Origin: JAGDXZ01 sp049965975
GTDB taxonomy: Archaea; Micrarchaeota; Micrarchaeia; Micrarchaeales; CABMGC01
Direction of reading: 5' to 3'
NCBI GenBank assembly: GCA_049965975.1
Contig: JBMFVN010000015.1
Coordinates: forward strand, 1 to 14,626
DNA length: 14,626 bases
A program made the translations under genes and the position numbers. How positions within the stretch are numbered: the first letter of the stretch is position 1; every line of letters starts with the position of its first letter. Shown here in pieces: positions 1 through 6,593 of this stretch. The notes under the pieces are model-generated. The model ran no database searches and was not told the DNA's origin. It was given only the letters and a program-made list of their open reading frames with translations.

Positions 1-84
1 CAGAAGCACTATTGTAGTGTCGATTGCACCCATCAGAGAGCCAAGTATGAGTATGCTTAGTATTATGTTTTCGTGTTCCTTCAC
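1..84 (-). CDS. MFS exporter, DHA2-like, N-terminal fragment (partial)
   Basis: Only the first 28 codons are inside the window; the gene continues past the left edge. The reverse strand reads from a GTG at 84 into a short charged start followed by a hydrophobic stretch ending in GAIDTTIVLL. The D-T-T-I-V pattern in the first membrane helix is the hallmark of 14-helix DHA2 drug/proton antiporters (EmrB/QacA type) of the major facilitator superfamily, which export compounds across the cytoplasmic membrane. The upstream in-frame stop lies near 125, and only ATT or ATA codons fall between it and GTG, so GTG is the best start. An A/T-rich element at about 105-114 sits 26 nt upstream, which would give a leaderless message. 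It diverges from the small membrane protein gene at 218. Substrate cannot be told from this fragment. Confidence 0.6.
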   Translation of the reverse strand, partial: MKEHENIILSILILGSLMGAIDTTIVLL

Positions 85-217
85 AGAATCGGCTTGTGAT
101 TTTTGCTTTATTTTTGTCTTAATACTTTATTTAGCTTTCGAAAATTGTGTTTCAAGTCGAAAAATCAAGCAACAGAAAGTAATATATCAATTAGTCTAGT
201 ATTTAACATGTGGTTTG
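85..217. promoter_or_regulatory. Divergent promoter region between MFS gene and small membrane protein
   Basis: This 133-nt spacer separates two divergent starts and must hold both promoters. For the minus gene, A/T-rich 105-114 lies about 26 nt from the GTG at 84. For the plus gene, TATA-like AATATATC at 181-188 lies about 33 nt ahead of the ATG at 218, giving a leader of a few bases. No Shine-Dalgarno is seen for either gene. Assignment rests on position and base composition only. Confidence 0.35.
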
Positions 218-604
218 ATGGACAAGATAAGGCTTGCGAAAATCCTGTTTTTGATAAGTGGCATTCTTGTTGTTCTAGACTCAGTACTTGAGTACTTTGC
301 TTTCTCATATTTAGAAAGCACTGCGCAATCGGCAAATGCAAGTGCTCTTAACAAAACTTATGCTGCAGAAGTAGCCAAGCTCAAAGCTGCCGGCCCTCTA
401 CTTGTTACATTGCCAATCGTAGGAGTAATATCTGGCATAATGTTGTTGCTTGTAGGTTACATGCTAGGCAACGGCAAGCCCCATATTAAAGCTTGGGCAG
501 CCACTGGAATATTGTTTTCGCTTGTAAGCATTACCGGCAACGGCGGGTTTGTGATAGGCCTGATACTTGGCCTGGCAGCCGGAGTTGTCGCGCTTACAGC
601 TTAG
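218..604 (+). CDS. Small four-helix integral membrane protein, unknown function
   Basis: 128 residues from ATG 218; a TTG directly before it at 215 is less likely as start. Four hydrophobic segments are visible: about 7-29, 60-82, 88-107 and 110-128. Between helices 1 and 2 lies a polar stretch of about 30 residues rich in Ala, Ser, Asn and Lys. The last two helices are Gly-rich (GNGGFVIGLILGLAAG), a pattern common in small archaeal membrane proteins of the DUF4064 kind that pack as hairpins. No catalytic motif or signal-peptide cleavage site is evident. It is divergent from the MFS exporter and is followed by a T-rich tract, so it is probably a single-gene transcript. The function is not recognised; DUF4064-like membership is a guess from general appearance. 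Confidence 0.7.
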   Translation: MDKIRLAKILFLISGILVVLDSVLEYFAFSYLESTAQSANASALNKTYAAEVAKLKAAGPLLVTLPIVGVISGIMLLLVGYMLGNGKPHIKAWAATGILFSLVSITGNGGFVIGLILGLAAGVVALTA

Positions 605-611
605 CTTCCGC

Positions 612-633
612 TGTTTGTTTTTCTTTTTCTTTG
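612..633 (+). terminator. T-rich archaeal-type terminator
   Basis: A run of T-tracts interrupted by single C or G begins 8 nt after the stop of the small membrane protein gene. There is no strong hairpin, as usual for archaeal oligo-T termination. Confidence 0.45.
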
Positions 634-762
634 CTGCTGAGAATGTGCAAGATTATCTTGGCTGACTTTTTCTCTTCTTGCTAGAAGCTGCTTTTTGCTT
701 TGTTTTCTGGCGCATGAAAAGGAATAAAAAGGAAAAGCGCGTATATAGGAAAAGGTAGGGCT

Positions 763-2541
763 ATGCTGTTCGAGGAAGTCGCCAAGTACTACGAAAAGCT
801 TGAATCTATTTCCTCAAGGCTCGCAATGGTCGACACGCTTGCAGAAATGCTTGGGAAGGCCAAAAAGGATGAGATAAAGAATCTTATTTACATGACTCAG
901 GGCACACTTGCCCCGCCTTTCGAAGGCCTTGAGATAGGCATTGCAGAAAAGCTTGCAGAAGAGGCAATAGGCATTGCAACCGGAGCTTCGAAGGAAGAAA
1001 TAAGCTCGAGCTTTAGAAAGACAGGCGACTTGGGGATAAGCGCCGAGCAGTTTATCCAAAGCTCGAAGCTTAGGCGCATGAGCAGGAGCAAGCCCGAGCT
1101 TAACGATGTTTTCATGACCATGCTGAAAATAGCCAAGACCAGCGGGGAGGGAAGCAAGGATATTAAGATAAAGTCGCTAGCCGACCTTCTTGCAAGCTCT
1201 AGTCCACTAGAGGCAAGGTATATAGTAAGGTTCTCACTAGGCGAGCTAAGGCTTGGCGTTGGCGATGCAACAATACTCGAAGCTCTTTCTAAGCTTGTTA
1301 CTGGTGAGCGCGCCTTCAAGGAAAAACTTGAAAATGCTTACAACATTTGCAGCGACCTAGGCACTATAGGAGAGGTGCTTGTAAAAGAAGGTACTAAGGC
1401 AATTGAGAATTTCAAGGTTTCTCTGTTCAAGCCCATAAGGCCTGCGCTTGCAGAGCGCCTGCCTACTTCTCAAGAGATACTCGAACGCATGCATGGAAAG
1501 TGTGCAGTGGAGAGCAAATATGACGGATTAAGGGCGCAGGTGCACGTTGACAAGAAGAACAAGCACGTCGAGATATTTTCAAGGAGGCTTGAGAGGCTCA
1601 CAGACATGTTTCCAGAAATAGTCAAGGCCGCGCTCGAGGAGACAAAGGGCAATGAGCTCATCTTTGAAGGCGAGGCAATATCTTATGACGAGACAACCGG
1701 CCAGTTCAGGCCTTTCCAAGAAACAATACAGCGGAAGAGGAAGCATGAGGTAAAGGAGATGAGCGAGGAATTGCCGTTGCACCTCTTTGCCTTTGACATC
1801 ATGTACTACAACGGCGAGGACTACTTGAACAAGCCATATGCAGAGAGGAGGAAGAAGCTCGAGGAGGTTATTCCAGGCACTGGCACTATAAGGCTTGCTG
1901 ACAGGATTCTTGCTACTTCCGCAAAGGAGATAGACCAGTATTTCGAAGACGTTGTTTCAAACGGATTGGAAGGCATAGTCGCCAAGGACCTGAATGCCAA
2001 ATACATTGCCGGCGCAAGGAAGTTCAGCTGGATAAAAATGAAAAGGAGCTACAAGGGCGAGCTCACCGACACGGTAGATCTTGTAATAGTAGGCTACTAT
2101 ACAGGAAAGGGCTCAAGGACCGAGTTTGGTCTTGGCGGTCTTCTCGGTGCAGTTTACAACGACAAGGAAGACGTGTTCGAGACAATAACAAAGATAGGAA
2201 CAGGCTTCACTGAGCAGATGATGGTCGAGCTGAAGAGGACTTTGGACAAGATACGCGTGCCAAGCAAGCCGGCAAGGGTAAAGGCGCTTATACAGCCAGA
2301 TTACTGGGTGGAGCCAAAGTATGTGATTACAGTAAAGGCCGATGAGATTACAAAGTCGCCAATGCATACAGCCGGTAGGCACGAGGAAAACGGAATAGAA
2401 ATGGGCTATGCTCTCAGGTTCCCAAGAATAGTTGGCGGCGGCATAAGGCAGGACAAAAGCGCGGAAGAGGCTACGACGACAAAAGAGATAATAGAGATGT
2501 TCACACAGCAGAGGAAAACAAAGCTTTCAGAAGCACCATAG
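763..2541 (+). CDS. lig: ATP-dependent DNA ligase (archaeal LigI family)
   Basis: 592 residues, a normal length for archaeal replicative ligases. It seals nicks in duplex DNA (Okazaki-fragment joining and repair) through a ligase-adenylate intermediate. Residues about 1-190 match the alpha-helical N-terminal DNA-binding domain. The adenylation domain follows with motif I KYDG, whose Lys252 is the AMP acceptor. Motif III is FEGEA with Glu302 and Glu304, motif IV is LEGIVAKD near 400, and motif V is WIKMK at 423-427. The C-terminal part (about 435-565) is the OB-fold, with GYYTGKGSR and EPKYVITVKADEIT visible. Start ATG 763 is preceded by a weak GGTAGGG; TATA-like sequence lies at about 723-730 and 742-747. 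All nucleotidyl-transfer residues appear intact. It is transcribed on its own, ahead of the ftsZ pair. Confidence 0.97.
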   Translation: MLFEEVAKYYEKLESISSRLAMVDTLAEMLGKAKKDEIKNLIYMTQGTLAPPFEGLEIGIAEKLAEEAIGIATGASKEEISSSFRKTGDLGISAEQFIQSSKLRRMSRSKPELNDVFMTMLKIAKTSGEGSKDIKIKSLADLLASSSPLEARYIVRFSLGELRLGVGDATILEALSKLVTGERAFKEKLENAYNICSDLGTIGEVLVKEGTKAIENFKVSLFKPIRPALAERLPTSQEILERMHGKCAVESKYDGLRAQVHVDKKNKHVEIFSRRLERLTDMFPEIVKAALEETKGNELIFEGEAISYDETTGQFRPFQETIQRKRKHEVKEMSEELPLHLFAFDIMYYNGEDYLNKPYAERRKKLEEVIPGTGTIRLADRILATSAKEIDQYFEDVVSNGLEGIVAKDLNAKYIAGARKFSWIKMKRSYKGELTDTVDLVIVGYYTGKGSRTEFGLGGLLGAVYNDKEDVFETITKIGTGFTEQMMVELKRTLDKIRVPSKPARVKALIQPDYWVEPKYVITVKADEITKSPMHTAGRHEENGIEMGYALRFPRIVGGGIRQDKSAEEATTTKEIIEMFTQQRKTKLSEAP

Positions 2542-2661
2542 CAATATGCAAGGTAAAGCAAAGGAAGCAAAGTAAAATACGGAGCACTTGAGTAAACAAA
2601 TCAAAACAGCAAAGCAGACAAAAATACGGGACTGTTTAGTATACAGCGCTGAGACAAAAAG

Positions 2662-2670
2662 TATTTAAAT
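2662..2670 (+). promoter_or_regulatory. TATA box of the ftsZ operon
   Basis: TATTTAAAT lies behind an A-rich BRE-like stretch (GACAAAAAG). Its centre is about 48 nt ahead of ATG 2714, predicting transcription from about 2692 and a leader near 22 nt. That leader holds GGTGA at 2705-2709, the complement of the archaeal 16S 3' end, 4 nt before the ATG. The 2542-2661 stretch upstream is A-rich, contains two AAAATACGG copies, and shows no gene. Confidence 0.6.
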
Positions 2671-2713
2671 TTAAGTTAATTAAGACAACATAGGTCTGGC
2701 GACCGGTGAGTTG

Positions 2714-3763
2714 ATGGCTGACTTCTCTAATCCATTACTGGATGCGAGCGAGCAGGCACAAGCCAACAGTGTGCCCCAAATAAAAATAGTAACTGTAGGT
2801 GTTGGCGGCGGTGGTAACAACACTGTTAACAGGCTGCTGAAAGTAGGCGTAAAAGGAACAGACTTAGTAGCTGTTAACACTGATGTTCAGCACTTTAAGA
2901 TAATTGATGACAGAATAAAGAAAATCCTGATAGGCAAGAGCATAACAAGAGGTCTTGGAGCCGGTGGCGACCCTATGATAGGCGCCAAGGCAGCAGAGAC
3001 CGACAGGCAAGAGCTCGAAGAAGTTCTTGCAGGTGCTCAACTTGTGTTCCTTTGCGCAGGAATGGGAGGCGGCACCGGAACCGGCGCTGCGCCTGTAATA
3101 GCGCAAATTGCAAAGGAGCAGGGAGCAATAGTAGTGGCAATGGTAACCTATCCATTCGACCTAGAGCGCGTAAGGAAGGTCAAGGCAGAGGAAGGCATAC
3201 AGCAGCTCAGGAAATACTGCGACAGCGTGATAATACTCGACAACAACAGGCTTGTCAAGCTTGTTCCTAATTTGCCAATGAACGAGGCTTTTGCAGTTGC
3301 CGACGATGTTCTTGCAAAGGCGATTGGCGGGCTTGTCTGGACTATAACGCAGCCTAGCCTGATAAACATAGACTTCGCCGATGTTAGAGCAATAATGGGC
3401 AATGGCGACGTAGGCTTTATAGCAGTAGGCACAGGCAAAGGCAACGACAAGGTACAGGCAGCGGCAGAGGCTGTGATAAAGAACAAGCTTCTTGATGTCG
3501 ACTACGAAAACGCCAAAGGTGCGCTAATCCACATAACAGGGGCTTCTGACCTTACGCTCGGTGATGCAATAAAGGCAGGAGAGCTTATAACTGAGCGCAT
3601 GGATCCGAAAGCCAATGTAAAGTGGGGTGCAAGGATAGTTCCTGGCTACGAAGGCCAGATAGAAATAGTGGCGATAGTGACTGGAGTCAAAGGCGAGAGC
3701 ATAGTGGGCAAGTTGCAGGACAAGGAGAGAACAGAAGCACCCACCGGGTTAGACTCTTTATGA
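2714..3763 (+). CDS. ftsZ: Cell division GTPase FtsZ, paralogue A
   Basis: 349 residues from ATG 2714; the in-frame TTG at 2711 is too close to the GGTGA at 2705-2709. FtsZ is the tubulin-like GTPase that polymerises into the cytoplasmic division ring. The N-terminal tail (about 20 residues) leads into the first nucleotide loop GVGGGGNN, then NTDVQH and the GLGAGGDP loop. The tubulin signature GGGTGTG occupies 118-124. Synergy loop T7 is N218-I-D220-F-A-D223, supplying the acidic residues that hydrolyse GTP in the neighbouring subunit. The C-terminal domain follows to about 330, and the tail is very short, ending GLDSL. The gene is first in a two-gene operon, with only 1 nt between its stop and the next start. 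Whether it is the FtsZ1 or FtsZ2 orthologue of other archaea needs a tree. Confidence 0.96.
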   Translation: MADFSNPLLDASEQAQANSVPQIKIVTVGVGGGGNNTVNRLLKVGVKGTDLVAVNTDVQHFKIIDDRIKKILIGKSITRGLGAGGDPMIGAKAAETDRQELEEVLAGAQLVFLCAGMGGGTGTGAAPVIAQIAKEQGAIVVAMVTYPFDLERVRKVKAEEGIQQLRKYCDSVIILDNNRLVKLVPNLPMNEAFAVADDVLAKAIGGLVWTITQPSLINIDFADVRAIMGNGDVGFIAVGTGKGNDKVQAAAEAVIKNKLLDVDYENAKGALIHITGASDLTLGDAIKAGELITERMDPKANVKWGARIVPGYEGQIEIVAIVTGVKGESIVGKLQDKERTEAPTGLDSL

Positions 3764-3764
3764 G

Positions 3765-4787
3765 GTGAGTGAAACGACCGAATTTGATTACGATGCGTTT
3801 GTGCCCAAAGTTGCCGTTGTAGGGGTAGGCGGACAAGGCAGCAACCTTGTAAACAGGCTTTACTCAAATGGGATAAAAAGCGCTGACACGATAGCAATAA
3901 ACACCGACCTCGCGCACCTCAACATGATAAAAGCGAACAAGAAAATACTGATAGGAAAAGAAATAACAAACGGCCTTGGTGCAGGAGGTTTTCCAGAAGT
4001 AGCAGCGAAGTGCGCCGATGTAAGCAGGGACGAGATAGAAAAGGCTCTTGAAGGCTACAACCTTGTTTTTGTTGCAGCAGGAATGGGAGGCGGCACCGGA
4101 ACCGGCGCTGCGCCTATTGTCGCAAGGATTGCAAGGGAACAAGGAGCCACAGTAATAGGCACAGTAACATACCCATTCTCACTGGAGAGGAGCAGGAAGG
4201 TCAAGGCCGAATGGGGCATACAGCAGCTCAGCAAAGAGGCTGACTGCGTAATAGTGATAGAAAACGACAAGTTGCTATCATATGTGCCCAACCTGCCAAT
4301 GGAAAAGGCCTTCGAGCTTGTGGACAACATAACAGGCAACGCTGTAAAGGGTATAGCCGACACTATAATGCTGCCAAGCCTGATAAACCTAGACTTTGCC
4401 GACCTTAAGACAGTAGTGAAGGAAACTGGCACGGCAGTGATAAGCATAGGAACTGGGCAAGGCTCTGACAGAGTCGAGCAGGCCATAAGGTCTACCAGAA
4501 CGCATCCTTTGCTCAGCGTAGACTACGAAGGAGCAAAAGGCGCTCTTGTCCACGTCTCAGGAGGAGCGGACTTGACAATAAGCGAAGCAACAAGGATAGG
4601 TGAAGGTGTAACAGAAGAACTGGCTCCTGATGCAAACGTGATATTCGGAGCAAGGCTCGTGCCACAGCTTAACGACCAGATAACAGTAATGTCAATAATA
4701 ACAGGAGTAAAGGCAAAGTACGGAGAAGCGAGAAGGAACGAGCAGGTAGAAGCCCTTAAGATCCAGAACATAGATACAATATTCTGA
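3765..4787 (+). CDS. ftsZ: Cell division GTPase FtsZ, paralogue B
   Basis: 340 residues, roughly half identical to paralogue A by eye. The start is fixed: an in-frame stop lies at 3750-3752 and the first start codon after it is GTG 3765. That GTG overlaps a GGTGA (3764-3768) and sits 1 nt past the stop of the upstream ftsZ, so translation is probably coupled. The first loop is GVGGQGSN rather than GGGGNN. The tubulin signature GGGTGTG is at 108-114 and T7 is N208-L-D210-F-A-D213, so GTP binding and hydrolysis residues are kept. The C-terminus ends IQNIDTIF, a short hydrophobic peptide that could be a binding site for SepF (encoded at 8815-9192). In archaea with two FtsZs the copies have distinct roles in ring assembly and constriction; which role this one has is unknown. 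Confidence 0.95.
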   Translation: MSETTEFDYDAFVPKVAVVGVGGQGSNLVNRLYSNGIKSADTIAINTDLAHLNMIKANKKILIGKEITNGLGAGGFPEVAAKCADVSRDEIEKALEGYNLVFVAAGMGGGTGTGAAPIVARIAREQGATVIGTVTYPFSLERSRKVKAEWGIQQLSKEADCVIVIENDKLLSYVPNLPMEKAFELVDNITGNAVKGIADTIMLPSLINLDFADLKTVVKETGTAVISIGTGQGSDRVEQAIRSTRTHPLLSVDYEGAKGALVHVSGGADLTISEATRIGEGVTEELAPDANVIFGARLVPQLNDQITVMSIITGVKAKYGEARRNEQVEALKIQNIDTIF

Positions 4788-4796
4788 ACGTTTCAG

Positions 4797-4818
4797 TTTT
4801 TTGTTTCTTTTCCTTTTT
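4797..4818 (+). terminator. T-rich terminator after the ftsZ pair
   Basis: TTTTTT-G-TTTC-TTTT-CC-TTTTT begins about 10 nt after the ftsZ B stop. No hairpin precedes it, which suits archaeal oligo-T termination. Confidence 0.55.
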
Positions 4819-4888
4819 CAGCAAAGTTTTTAGTTTTAGAGCAAGCCTACAGTTTATTAAGGTGTTAGCAAGATTCTCTGATGTTTGG

Positions 4889-4904
4889 GCTTTATTGATA
4901 AAGC
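4889..4904. terminator. Palindrome at the end of the convergent minus-strand gene
   Basis: GCTTTAT-TG-ATAAAGC is a perfect 7-bp inverted repeat with a 2-nt spacer. It spans the stop codon (4892-4894) of the minus-strand gene, in the convergent gap with ftsZ B. It could act as an end-of-gene hairpin. No T-run follows on the minus strand, so this is tentative. Confidence 0.25.
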
Positions 4905-5494
4905 TTTAATCTAAGAGACTCTTCAATTTGATAAACTCCCTCGATTTGTTTTATTTCTGTCTTTGGCAGCTTTGCATACTTTTTGTTTAAATTTTCAAAT
5001 GCCTTGTTGAATGCGTTATAAAAGTCGTCCTTCCTTATTGATGGCGTTATAACAGGCACAAATATCCTCTTTGTAAACTCGTCAAAACCAGGAATCAGGA
5101 TTTCTTCAATTAGTTTGCCTATCTCAAAGGCTAGGCTTCCTTCCACCGGTTTGAATACTTCTAGTTCGAAGAAAACAGGTTCAAAAATAATCTTGCCGTT
5201 TTCGCTTGATACTTTTATGGTCGGATTGTCAGAAACCTCCATACGGGTTGACGACCTAGAAATACTTTGAAGAAGCAGGCGCCTGTCGAATTTCGAAGCA
5301 TAGTAGCAAAAAACATCTTTTTGCTCTACTGGGGCTCCCGTAATTATCGCTGTTGCTATGTCAAACATGTTACTTTTCTTCTTTTCTTTTCTAAGATTAA
5401 ATCTATAAGGAACGTTTTCGCGCAGCGCCTTAGCAAATTCTTCAGCTATTTCTGCTAATGTAGGCTCTGTTTGCTCTTTTTTGGAAATTCTCAT
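4892..5494 (-). CDS. Conserved-looking protein of unknown function, 200 aa
   Basis: Not recognised. The 200-residue product is soluble, with no signal peptide or membrane helix. It begins with a charged segment (about 1-42) holding an amphipathic helix and the basic cluster RKEKKK. A mixed alpha/beta middle follows (about 43-150) and includes the strands GKIIFEPVFFELEVFKP. The C-terminal part (about 150-200) is rich in Lys and Glu and likely helical. There is no Cys-rich, Walker or nuclease motif. Start ATG 5494 has no Shine-Dalgarno, but CATAAATAGG lies with its centre 25-26 nt upstream (TATTTA on the plus strand at 5517-5522), the expected geometry for a leaderless archaeal message. The gene diverges from aIF5A and may share regulation with that operon through the inverted repeat between them. 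Confidence 0.75.
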   Translation of the reverse strand: MRISKKEQTEPTLAEIAEEFAKALRENVPYRFNLRKEKKKSNMFDIATAIITGAPVEQKDVFCYYASKFDRRLLLQSISRSSTRMEVSDNPTIKVSSENGKIIFEPVFFELEVFKPVEGSLAFEIGKLIEEILIPGFDEFTKRIFVPVITPSIRKDDFYNAFNKAFENLNKKYAKLPKTEIKQIEGVYQIEESLRLKLYQ

Positions 5495-5623
5495 AATATG
5501 CTTTTTTTCAAAGACCTATTTATGCTTTGTCATTTGCTTTCTGCTGTGCCTGTGTTAAGCATAACAGCAGCAAAGAGCATAAGATATTTAAGTTTCTCTG
5601 CATAATTTTATCGGGTTGCGATT
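5495..5623. promoter_or_regulatory. Divergent promoter region with nested inverted repeat
   Basis: Two TATA boxes point away from each other. For the minus gene, TATTTA at 5517-5522 lies 25-26 nt from its ATG. For aIF5A, ATATTTA at 5584-5590 predicts a start near 5613 and an 11-nt leader. Between them lies an imperfect inverted repeat: TATGCTTTG (5521-5529) and GCTTTCTGCTGT (5536-5547) face ACAGCAGCAAAGAGCATA (5564-5581). At its centre is the perfect palindrome TGTTA-AGCA-TAACA (5553-5566). This arrangement could bind a dimeric regulator acting on both promoters, or it may be chance symmetry. Confidence 0.5.
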
Positions 5624-6043
5624 ATGGACGATTTAGGAGAGATTAGCAGGAAAACTGTAAAGGAACTGAGACCAGGAAGCTACGTGCTCATAGACGAAGA
5701 GCCGTGCAGGGTTGTTGAGACAGAATTTTCTTCTCCAGGCAAGCACGGCGCAGCAAAGGTAAGAATAACTGGTGTTGGCATCTTTGACAACCAGAAGAGA
5801 ACTCTTCTTGAGCCAAGCGATGCCGATGTGGAAGTGCCGGAGATAAAAAAGAAAAGGGCACAAGTAGTAGCAGTAGCATCTGGCAGCGTTCAGCTCATGG
5901 ATTTGGAAACATATGAAATTTACGAAGCCAACACAGGGCAAGATACAGAGCTTCTAAGTAACATAAAGCCAGGCCAGGAGGTAGAAGTGCTTGAAAGCAT
6001 GGGCAAGAGAATAATAACAAGAATACTAGGTGGTGAAAAATGA
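5624..6043 (+). CDS. eif5A: Translation factor aIF5A (hypusine-containing)
   Basis: 139 residues, the usual length for the archaeal factor. aIF5A (orthologue of eIF5A and EF-P) binds the ribosome near the E site and relieves stalling during elongation. The N-terminal SH3-like domain carries the exposed loop S-S-P-G-K40-H-G-A-A-K, in which Lys40 is the expected site of deoxyhypusine/hypusine modification. The C-terminal OB domain starts near residue 76 (AQVVAVASGSVQLMD) and ends at EVLESMGKRIITRILGG. It is the first gene of a co-directional run reaching 8812 and overlaps the S24e gene by 4 nt (ATGA). No deoxyhypusine synthase gene lies in this window. Confidence 0.96.
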   Translation: MDDLGEISRKTVKELRPGSYVLIDEEPCRVVETEFSSPGKHGAAKVRITGVGIFDNQKRTLLEPSDADVEVPEIKKKRAQVVAVASGSVQLMDLETYEIYEANTGQDTELLSNIKPGQEVEVLESMGKRIITRILGGEK

Positions 6044-6414
6044 GCGAAATAAACATAAGCGTGAGCAAGGACCTGACAAACAAGCTTATGAACAGGAGAG
6101 AGCTTGATTGCATAGTTACATACGCTGAGAAGACGCCTTCAAGGCAGGAAATAAAAGACGCCTTTGTAAGCAAGTTCGCGCTAAATCCAGAGACTACTGT
6201 TGTAGTAAATATAAATCAGTCTTTCGGCTCAAGGGCCAGCAAGGTTCTAGTTTACTCATATGCAAGCAAAGAGGCAATGAGAAGCGTGCCGAAGTACCTG
6301 CTTGAGCGGGGCACGAAGAAGAAGGAAAAGAAGGAAGCAGGTCAGGAGAAGGCGGCGGCTCCAGCCGCAGCGCAAGAAGCGGGTAGCAGCGGCAACGCTG
6401 AAGCCAAAGAGTGA
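6040..6414 (+). CDS. rps24e: Ribosomal protein S24e (eS24), with extended C-terminal tail
   Basis: 124 residues, of which about 1-91 form the conserved eS24 body of the small ribosomal subunit. Visible family features are RRELDCIVTY, the TPSRQEIKDAF helix, VVVNINQSFGSRASKVLVYSY and the terminal VPKYLLER. Residues 92-124 form a low-complexity tail, first Lys/Glu-rich and then Ala/Gly/Ser/Glu-rich, longer than in typical archaeal copies and probably disordered. The start ATG overlaps the aIF5A stop and is preceded by GGTGA at 6032-6036 (3-nt spacer), a good ribosome binding site inside the upstream coding sequence. The S27ae gene follows after 17 nt. Confidence 0.93.
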   Translation: MSEINISVSKDLTNKLMNRRELDCIVTYAEKTPSRQEIKDAFVSKFALNPETTVVVNINQSFGSRASKVLVYSYASKEAMRSVPKYLLERGTKKKEKKEAGQEKAAAPAAAQEAGSSGNAEAKE

Positions 6415-6431
6415 TCTAAAAAGGCGTGTAA

Positions 6432-6593
6432 ATGGCAGCTGAACAAAAGCAAAAAGAAGAAAAGAAAATAAAAGCGTATAAGCCGGCAGTGAAATTCTGC
6501 CCTAAGTGCGGCTCCAGGATGGCAGAGCACAGCGACAGGTTTACCTGCGGAAAGTGTGGCTATACCGAATGGAAGGAGAAGAAACCGGCATGA
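6432..6593 (+). CDS. rps27ae: Ribosomal protein S27ae (eS31), zinc ribbon
   Basis: A small gene of 53 residues. After a Lys/Glu-rich N-terminus (about 1-18) comes the S27ae core: C23-P-K-C26 and C39-G-K-C42 form a zinc ribbon, with MAEHSDRFTCGKCGYTEW matching the family closely. The protein belongs to the small ribosomal subunit head; eukaryotic copies are fused to ubiquitin, archaeal ones are not. The S24e-S27ae order is a common archaeal arrangement. The stop codon overlaps the next start by 4 nt (ATGA at 6590-6593), so translation of the NAD kinase gene is likely coupled to it. The Shine-Dalgarno is weak (AAGGCGTG). Confidence 0.93.
   Translation: MAAEQKQKEEKKIKAYKPAVKFCPKCGSRMAEHSDRFTCGKCGYTEWKEKKPA

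Noticed and set aside
17..291. Short plus-strand frames at the left edge
   Set aside because: They overlap the minus-strand MFS start and the divergent promoter, and show no protein-like features.
2542..2661. A-rich repeats with two AAAATACGG copies as an origin or RNA gene
   Set aside because: The copies are short and few, no cloverleaf or stable fold is visible, and the segment is adequately explained as spacer ahead of the ftsZ promoter.
6506..6589. Longer N-terminus for NAD kinase
   Set aside because: The extension lies within the S27ae gene in another frame. The ATGA overlap at 6590 gives a normal start and length.
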